From NCBI GenBank assembly GCA_039935015.1, contig JBDTLC010000202.1:1-21080 (forward strand): a stretch of DNA of 21,080 bases. The letters are read 5' to 3'. The stretch's first letter is position 1, and each line of letters starts with the position of its first letter. Shown here one piece after another: positions 15,740-21,080 of the stretch. A program made the position numbers and the translations under genes. The stretch is from Paralcaligenes sp039935015 (lineage in GTDB: Bacteria > Pseudomonadota > Gammaproteobacteria > Burkholderiales > Burkholderiaceae_B). The notes below the pieces were generated by a model that saw nothing but the letters and a program-made list of their open reading frames with translations, was not told where the DNA came from and searched no databases.

Positions 15740-15767
15740 GGCAGCCACAAGAGCAACCTCTACAACA
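15740..15767 (+). repeat. Degenerate REP-like unit at the pgk 3' end
   Basis: The sequence begins with GGCAGCCACAAG, the same core as at 14687 and on the minus strand of 10375-10355, and ends CTCTACAAC, resembling the CGCTACAAA that follows complete REP stems. The second stem is decayed. It covers the convergent gap between the YeeZ-like gene and pgk, and its CTA (15760-15762) is the pgk stop codon. Confidence 0.4.
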
Positions 15768-16974
15768 ACGGACCAAGCTGGCCTTTGGCCCTCTGCTCGA
15801 GAATTTCAACAGCCGACAGAGTCTTCCCCTCGAGGAACTCCAAGAATGCACCGCCCCCGGTAGAAATGTAATCCACCTTGTCAGCGATATGAAACTTGGC
15901 AATGGCCGCCAGCGTATCCCCGCCTCCGGCAATTGAAAACGCCGCCGAATCAGCTACCGCCTGAGCCACGCCTTGAGTCCCTTTTGCAAAGGCCTCCAGT
16001 TCAAAAACACCCACCGGGCCATTCCAGACTATCGTGCCCGCCTTGCTCAAAATAGTCGCCAGATGCTTCGTCGTTTGCGGTCCAATATCCAGAATCATAT
16101 CGTCGTCAGCCACCTGATCGGCCGCAGTGACAGTGCCGCGGGCCTCCGGGCCAAAAGACTTCGCACACACCACATCCACTGGGATAGGTACCGCCGCGCC
16201 GCGCTTTTTCATCAGTTCAATTACCGCGAGAGCCTGCCCAACCTGATCGGGCTCGACCAACGACTTGCCCACATTCAAACCCGCCGCCAGCATAAACGTA
16301 TTGGCAATACCTCCACCCACCACCAACTGATCCACCTTGTTGGCCAGCGACAGCAAGATCGACACTTTAGAGGACACCTTCGAGCCGCCCACAATCGCCA
16401 CCAGCGGGCGTCGCGGATTTTCCAGCGCGCGTCCCAACGCAAGCAGTTCGGCTTGCAACAAGGGGCCAGCGCACACTATCGGCGCAAATCGCACCATGCC
16501 ATGCGTCGTGGCTTCGGCGCGATGGGCCGTGCCAAAGGCATCGTTGACGTACACATCGCAAAGCGCCGCCATCTTTCTGGACAACGCCTCATCGTTTTTT
16601 TTCTCGCCCACATTGCAACGGCAATTCTCAAGCAGCACAAGCTGTCCGGGTTCAAGCCGCACACCATCCACCCAGTCTTGTATTAATAAAACAGGGGTTT
16701 CCAACAATTTTGACAGACGCGTAGCCACTGGCGCGAGCGTATCGAATGCGCCCACCGTTCCCTCTTTTGGGCGCCCCAGGTGCGAGGTCACCATGACCGA
16801 TGCGCCCGCACCAAGCGCCATGCGTATCGCGGGCAACGAAGCCCGTATGCGCGTGTCCTCAGTGATTTCACCTGACGCATCCAGCGGCACATTCAAATCC
16901 GAGCGAATAAATACACGCTTGCCTGAGAGCGCGCCAGATTGAGCTAAGGAAGCAAGCGTTGTAACGATAGCCAT
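15760..16974 (-). CDS. pgk: Phosphoglycerate kinase
   Basis: 404 residues, normal family length. N-domain: RVFIRSDLNVPLD (20-32), the substrate-binding TSHLGRPKEG, and GTAHRAEATTHG; C-domain: VGGSKVSSKVSILLSL, VVGGGIANTF, and nucleotide-binding WNGPVGVFE with GGGDTLAAI and STGGGAFLEFLEGK. It transfers phosphate between 1,3-bisphosphoglycerate and ADP in glycolysis and gluconeogenesis. It lies 80 bp after gap on the same strand, with a GC hairpin between. In place of the pykA expected downstream are a convergent YeeZ-like gene and then the ALDH-SDR-mogA block. Confidence 0.97.
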   Translation of the reverse strand: MAIVTTLASLAQSGALSGKRVFIRSDLNVPLDASGEITEDTRIRASLPAIRMALGAGASVMVTSHLGRPKEGTVGAFDTLAPVATRLSKLLETPVLLIQDWVDGVRLEPGQLVLLENCRCNVGEKKNDEALSRKMAALCDVYVNDAFGTAHRAEATTHGMVRFAPIVCAGPLLQAELLALGRALENPRRPLVAIVGGSKVSSKVSILLSLANKVDQLVVGGGIANTFMLAAGLNVGKSLVEPDQVGQALAVIELMKKRGAAVPIPVDVVCAKSFGPEARGTVTAADQVADDDMILDIGPQTTKHLATILSKAGTIVWNGPVGVFELEAFAKGTQGVAQAVADSAAFSIAGGGDTLAAIAKFHIADKVDYISTGGGAFLEFLEGKTLSAVEILEQRAKGQLGPLL

Positions 16975-16985
16975 GGAAAATACCC

Positions 16986-17024
16986 AAAAAAAAGCAGATA
17001 CGGCAAGGGCGGGTCACCCCGCCC
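16986..17024 (-). terminator. GC hairpin and T-run between gap and pgk
   Basis: On the minus strand, stem GGGCGGG, loop GTGA, stem CCCGCCC (17024-17007), seven perfect GC pairs, then 13 bases and a run of eight T residues (16993-16986) shortly before the pgk ATG. The distance from stem to T-run is longer than in a normal intrinsic terminator, so an RNA-processing or stabilising hairpin that sets the gap-to-pgk ratio is as likely. Confidence 0.35.
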
Positions 17025-17054
17025 CAAGCATTGAACGCGATGATCAGCGCTTAC

Positions 17055-18068
17055 CTATTTAGCCAACATCAGCGCCACAGTGGTATCAAGCATGCGGTTG
17101 GAGAAACCCCATTCGTTGTCGTACCAGGAAGCCACCTTGACCAACGTGCCCGACACCTTGGTCAATGCCGAATCCACCGTGCTGGAAGCTGGGTTATGGT
17201 TGAAGTCGACTGAGACCAGCGGTACTGTGGTGTATTCCAGTATGCCTTTGAGCGGGCCACTTTCGGATGCTGCCTTCAAAATACCATTGACTTCTTCAAC
17301 CGTGGTTGTGCGTGGTGCTACAAACGTCAAATCAACGATCGATACATTAATGGTGGGAACGCGGATCGCGTAGCCATCGAGCTTGCCGTTCAGTTCGGGC
17401 AAAACTAGTCCCACCGCAGCGGCAGCACCCGTCTTGGTCGGGATCATGCTCATGGTGGCCGACCGCGCACGGCGCAGATCCTCGTGATACACATCGCTCA
17501 GAACCTGATCATTGGTATAAGAATGCACGGTCGTCATCAGGCCGTTGACTATCCCCAACTTGTTATGCAAGGGCTGCACCAGCGGCGCCAGACAGTTGGT
17601 GGTGCAAGACGCATTAGAAATAACCGTATCGCTGGCCTTCAACACGCCATGATTCACGCCATACACAATGGTCGCATCCACATCCTTGCCGCCCGGAGCC
17701 GAAATAATGACTTTCTTCGCACCGCCTCGGAGATGGGCGCTGGCTTTTTCTTTAGTGGCAAAAAAACCGGTGCACTCCAGCACCACATCTACGCCCATCT
17801 CCCCCCAGGGCAGTGCCGCAGGATCGCGATTGGCCAAGACTCGAATCCGGTCTCCATTGACGACCATATAGTCGCCATCGACCGTCACCGTGCCTGGGAA
17901 CTTGCCGTGAGCCGAATCGTATTGAGTCAGATGGGCGTTGATTTTAGGCGCACCCAAATCGTTGATGGCCACGATTTCGATATCGTGCTTCTTCCCGTCT
18001 TCGTAATGAGCACGCAATATATTGCGGCCTATGCGCCCGTACCCGTTGATCGCCACGCGAATCGTCAT
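17055..18068 (-). CDS. gap: Glyceraldehyde-3-phosphate dehydrogenase, type I
   Basis: 337 residues. NAD-binding INGYGRIGRN (8-17) and AINDLGA with Asp37 favour NAD over NADP. Catalytic Cys155 lies in SNASCTTNCLAP and the activating His182 in TTVHSYTNDQ; RRARSATMSMIPTKTGAA binds phosphate, and SWYDNEWGFSNRM closes the domain. It oxidises glyceraldehyde-3-phosphate to 1,3-bisphosphoglycerate, the pgk substrate. It starts only 15 bp after the tkt stop, with AGGAG(A) in the gap, so it is almost surely cotranscribed with tkt. Confidence 0.97.
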   Translation of the reverse strand: MTIRVAINGYGRIGRNILRAHYEDGKKHDIEIVAINDLGAPKINAHLTQYDSAHGKFPGTVTVDGDYMVVNGDRIRVLANRDPAALPWGEMGVDVVLECTGFFATKEKASAHLRGGAKKVIISAPGGKDVDATIVYGVNHGVLKASDTVISNASCTTNCLAPLVQPLHNKLGIVNGLMTTVHSYTNDQVLSDVYHEDLRRARSATMSMIPTKTGAAAAVGLVLPELNGKLDGYAIRVPTINVSIVDLTFVAPRTTTVEEVNGILKAASESGPLKGILEYTTVPLVSVDFNHNPASSTVDSALTKVSGTLVKVASWYDNEWGFSNRMLDTTVALMLAK

Positions 18069-18083
18069 TATTACTCTCCTGTT

Positions 18084-20129
18084 TTATAAAACCTGTTCCA
18101 CCGCCGCAGCCACGTGCTCGACAGTCAGCTCGAAATGCTTGAACAATACCCCCGCTGGCGCCGATTCACCAAAGGTATCCAGTCCTACCACTGCACCGTC
18201 CAGACCTACATACTTATACCAGCCTGCGGTCACGCCGGCTTCAACCGCGACTCGCGGCAAACCCTTGGGCAATACAGCACTACGCCATGCGGCATCCTGC
18301 GCATCAAACACCTCGGTGCAAGGCATGGACACCACACGAACCGGCACGCCGCGAGCCGCCAACTGCTCTTGGGCCCCTAGCGCCAGCCCCACTTCGGAGC
18401 CCGTAGCGATAATAATGGCCCGCGGTTTGACGGCATCGCGCAACACGTAAGCACCTCGGGCAACAGCGGCCATGGTTTGCGCATCACGCTCTACAAACGG
18501 CAAATTCTGGCGAGAAAGCAGCAAAGCGCTAGGGCCACCCTCGCGCACCTTCAGGCCCACGCTGGCCGGACGCTGAATGGCAGCCATCCAGGCCAACGCT
18601 GTCTCGGTCGTGTCGCAAGGGCGCCAAACATGCAAGTTGGGAATCAAGCGCAGGCTCGCCGCATGCTCCACCGACTGATGGGTGGGGCCGTCTTCGCCCA
18701 AGCCAATCGAGTCATGCGTAAAGACATGCACCACGCGCTGCTTCATAAGCGCAGCCATGCGTAGAGCATTGCGCGAATAATCTGAAAAAGTCAGGAACGT
18801 GCCTCCAAAGGGCAGATACCCTCCATGCAGCGCTACCCCGTTCATGATGGCCGCCATCCCGAACTCGCGCACGCCATAATTGATGTGGCGGCCAAACTGC
18901 AGGCCCTGCGCAGTAGCCCGGACCGGCGTCACCCCTTTCCAGTCGGTATAGTTCGATCCGGTCAAGTCGGCCGACCCGCCCAACAGTTCGGGCAACAGTT
19001 CGGCAAACGCAGTAATGGCCAACTGCGAAGCCTTGCGGCTGGCCACCGTCTCGGCGCGGGCAGCGGTCGCCTCGATAAACGCCTGAGCCTGCTCGGCAAA
19101 GCCGGCCGGCAAATCGCCGGCCAGACGACGCTGCAGCTCGGACGCCTCGGCCGGATATGCCAGGGCATAAGCGTCGAAACGCTGCTGCCAGCCAGCCTGC
19201 AGCGCCTGCCCACGAGGCTTGCCATCCCAATCCTGGTAAATATCGGCCGGGATTTCAAATGGCGCATGCGGCCAGTTCAGCGCCACGCGCGCTGCGGCAA
19301 TTTCATCTTCGCCCAAGGGGGAACCATGCACTTTCTCGGTGCCGCCCATGTTCGGCGCACCCTTGCCTATGACCGTACGGCAGCAAACCAGGGTGGGCCC
19401 CCGGCCTTCGGCCGCAAACTGTCTGGCCTGAACTATCGCGGCGTCAAGGGCCGCGGCATCGTGGCCGTCGACATGGCGCAACACATTCCAGCCATAGCTC
19501 TCGAAACGCCCGGGAGTATCGTCAGCAAACCAGTCTTTAACCTTGCCGTCGATGGAAATACCGTTATCGTCATAAAAAACGATCAATTTGGACAACTTAA
19601 GCGTGCCTGCCAACGAACTGGCCTCGTGGGAAACCCCCTCCATAAGGCAGCCGTCGCCGACGAAAGCATAGGTGCAATGATCGATCACCGCATGGCCCGG
19701 ACGATTGAATTCTTGCGCCAGCAAGGCCTCGGCCAAGGCCATCCCTACAGCATTACTCAAGCCCTGGCCCAGAGGCCCGGTCGTCGTCTCAACCCCTTGC
19801 GTGACGCCCACTTCGGGATGGCCAGGCGTGCGGGAATGCAACTGCCGGAAATTTTTCAGCTCCTCGATGGGCAAATCGTAGCCGCTCAGATGCAACAAGG
19901 CATAAAGCAACATCGACCCGTGACCATTGGACAATACGAAGCGATCGCGATCCGCCCAAGTCGAATCGGCAGGGTTATGACGCATGTGACGCGTCCACAA
20001 CACTGTAGCAATATCAGCCATGCCCATAGGCGCCCCCGGGTGACCCGAGTTGGCTTGTTGAACTGCATCCATGGCCAGTGCGCGGATAGCATTGGCCATG
20101 GATGAATCTTGGGCAGACAATACGCTCAT
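18084..20129 (-). CDS. tkt: Transketolase
   Basis: 681 residues, full-length bacterial transketolase. The start at 20129 aligns with the family (ANAIRALAMDAVQQANSGHPG). Thiamine diphosphate/Mg site: GDGCLMEGVSHEASSLAG and VFYDDNGIS; active-site His in GHPGAPMG and in TTTGPLGQGL; the catalytic Glu in REFGMAAIMNG; the transketolase motif HDSIGLGEDGPTHQ. It moves two-carbon ketol groups between sugar phosphates in the pentose phosphate pathway and supplies ribose-5-phosphate precursors. It opens the tkt-gap-pgk run. Only a weak purine stretch (GTGAG) is seen before the ATG. Confidence 0.97.
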   Translation of the reverse strand: MSVLSAQDSSMANAIRALAMDAVQQANSGHPGAPMGMADIATVLWTRHMRHNPADSTWADRDRFVLSNGHGSMLLYALLHLSGYDLPIEELKNFRQLHSRTPGHPEVGVTQGVETTTGPLGQGLSNAVGMALAEALLAQEFNRPGHAVIDHCTYAFVGDGCLMEGVSHEASSLAGTLKLSKLIVFYDDNGISIDGKVKDWFADDTPGRFESYGWNVLRHVDGHDAAALDAAIVQARQFAAEGRGPTLVCCRTVIGKGAPNMGGTEKVHGSPLGEDEIAAARVALNWPHAPFEIPADIYQDWDGKPRGQALQAGWQQRFDAYALAYPAEASELQRRLAGDLPAGFAEQAQAFIEATAARAETVASRKASQLAITAFAELLPELLGGSADLTGSNYTDWKGVTPVRATAQGLQFGRHINYGVREFGMAAIMNGVALHGGYLPFGGTFLTFSDYSRNALRMAALMKQRVVHVFTHDSIGLGEDGPTHQSVEHAASLRLIPNLHVWRPCDTTETALAWMAAIQRPASVGLKVREGGPSALLLSRQNLPFVERDAQTMAAVARGAYVLRDAVKPRAIIIATGSEVGLALGAQEQLAARGVPVRVVSMPCTEVFDAQDAAWRSAVLPKGLPRVAVEAGVTAGWYKYVGLDGAVVGLDTFGESAPAGVLFKHFELTVEHVAAAVEQVL

Positions 20130-20367
20130 TAAAGACTCACAGAAGAGGCGCGCAAGCAGTCAAAGCCGCAGCGCAGCCGCGCGATATACAAAGCTTTAGA
20201 TTTTACCACCGGCTGCGATCCCGCATATCAGCGGAGCCATACCAGACGCCAGGCGCGAAAATGGCCGCCACATGGGCGGCCACCACCAACCTATCCGCCG
20301 TTCATGCAGGGACCGTGCAGCCCCCCTGGCCTCATACAAAGTCTTACTGCTCGCGTTAATATTCATT
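20130..20367. promoter_or_regulatory. Divergent tkt/rsmE intergenic region with REP-like hairpin (20262-20282)
   Basis: 238 bp. On the minus strand TAAAAT and TATATC, 60-100 bp before tkt, are possible -10 elements without good -35 partners. At 20262-20282 lies a perfect 8 bp stem TGGCCGCC, loop ACATG, GGCGGCCA. Compared with the hairpin at 10375-10355 read on the minus strand it is identical at 18 of 21 positions, and one stem pair has changed A-T to C-G on both arms. No small gene is supported. Confidence 0.45.
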
Positions 20368-21080
20368 ATGATCATTCCCCGCTTCTACTGCCCCCGCCCT
20401 CTCGAGGCGCACCAACACATCGAGCTGCCCGAACAGGTCGCGCACCACGCAATGCGCGTCCTGCGGCTTGGCGCCGACGCAGAAATCGTACTCTTTGACG
20501 GCCAAGGCGGCGAATATCCGGCCAACCTGCAAATCGAGGGAAAAAAAGGCTACGCTCAGCTAGGCGCACTACGTCCAATCGACCGCGAATTGCCGGGCGT
20601 GATCACGCTTGCCCAAGGCATCCCATCGGGCGACAAAATGGACTGGGTCGTCGAAAAAGCCGTCGAACTGGGCGCCCAGCGGCTCATCCCCATCGCTGCG
20701 CAACGCAGCGTCCTGCAATTGAGCGGCGAACGACTGGAAAAGCGCTTGCGCCGCTGGGCAGGCATCGCACAAGCCGCCAGCGAACAATGCGGGCGCAACC
20801 GCCTCATGGCCATCGAGGCACCCCTGTCACTGCAGGCGTGCCTCGAGCAAACCGATGCCTCTACGCAAGTTCTGTTCTGCGACCCCGACGCAACTCAGAC
20901 GCTGGCGCAAGCACTCCATGCCGACAATCAATCGCTGACCCTCTTGGTCGGACCCGAGGGCGGATGGTCAGAAGAAGAACAGGCCTTGGCCGCGCGCCAC
21001 ACCCTGGGTGCCGTGCAATTTGGCAAGCGCATTTTTCGGACCGAAACCGCCGGCCTGGCGCTGATCGCCGCCAGTAGCGC
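20368..21080 (+). CDS. rsmE: 16S rRNA m3U1498 methyltransferase (3' end outside window)
   Basis: The frame opens at ATG 20368 (MIIPRFYCPRPLEAHQHIELP) and stays open to the window edge, 237 codons, so nearly the whole protein (usually about 245 residues) is present. The N-terminal PUA-like part has HHAMRVLRLGADAEIVLFDGQGGEY. The SPOUT methyltransferase part has GDKMDWVVEKAVELGAQRLIPI, QAASEQCGRNR, GPEGGWSEEE and FGKRIFRTETAGLALIAA, which form the knot and bind S-adenosylmethionine. It methylates N3 of U1498 in helix 44 of 16S rRNA. It is transcribed away from tkt. No clear ribosome site is seen before the ATG. Confidence 0.93.
   Translation, partial: MIIPRFYCPRPLEAHQHIELPEQVAHHAMRVLRLGADAEIVLFDGQGGEYPANLQIEGKKGYAQLGALRPIDRELPGVITLAQGIPSGDKMDWVVEKAVELGAQRLIPIAAQRSVLQLSGERLEKRLRRWAGIAQAASEQCGRNRLMAIEAPLSLQACLEQTDASTQVLFCDPDATQTLAQALHADNQSLTLLVGPEGGWSEEEQALAARHTLGAVQFGKRIFRTETAGLALIAASS

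Noticed and set aside
15973..16686. 237-codon plus-strand frame opposite pgk
   Set aside because: Rich in His, Arg and Gln with no domain pattern; explained by pgk codon bias.
18825..20105. 426-codon plus-strand open frame inside tkt
   Set aside because: It is the antisense shadow of a fully conserved transketolase and shows no recognisable domain; composition is typical of reverse-strand frames in GC-rich genes.
10442..20129. Calvin-cycle (cbb) operon
   Set aside because: tkt, gap, pgk and fba are present, but there is no RuBisCO, phosphoribulokinase or CbbR; these are the housekeeping central-carbon genes.

Overview
The window looks like a core-metabolism segment of a betaproteobacterial chromosome. 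Protein style, moderate-to-high GC and gene order suggest Burkholderiales, perhaps an Alcaligenaceae member (Bordetella/Pusillimonas-like). The genus is an inference. No tRNA, rRNA, CRISPR array, transposase or phage gene was seen.

Layout from left to right. At 1-3550 (minus) one very long reading frame encodes a whole CydDC-like ABC exporter with both halves fused; its last residues lie outside the window. At 3597-3666 two REP-type hairpins face each other. At 3687-5199 (minus) lie a MaoC-like hydratase and an XdhC-family molybdoenzyme maturation protein. Divergent from them, at 5390-6205 (plus), is an alpha/beta hydrolase. Between that hydrolase and the convergent sua5 gene sits a roughly 225 bp imperfect palindrome. 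From 7569 up to 10289 (minus) run purC-purE-purK-sua5, that is two steps of IMP synthesis plus the tRNA t6A threonylcarbamoyl-AMP synthase. At 10442-11506 (minus) is class II fructose-bisphosphate aldolase. At 11652-14574 (minus) come mogA, a classical SDR and an aldehyde dehydrogenase. Divergent at 14833-15720 (plus) is a YeeZ-like atypical SDR. At 15760-20129 (minus) are pgk, gap and tkt. At 20368 to the edge (plus) is rsmE, cut by the window.

Functionally, tkt-gap-pgk and fba supply the shared reactions of glycolysis, gluconeogenesis and the pentose phosphate pathway, and the neighbouring pur genes use the ribose phosphate produced. As I recall, pykA sits between pgk and fba in related bacteria. 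Here that place is taken by four accessory genes (ALDH, SDR, mogA and the atypical SDR).

The least explained material is non-coding: the long palindrome at 6260-6485, and a small family of REP-like hairpins spread over six intergenic positions, whose stems differ by compensatory changes. I did not find a convincing new multi-gene system; the candidates worth testing are these repeats, the fused exporter and the replaced pykA position.
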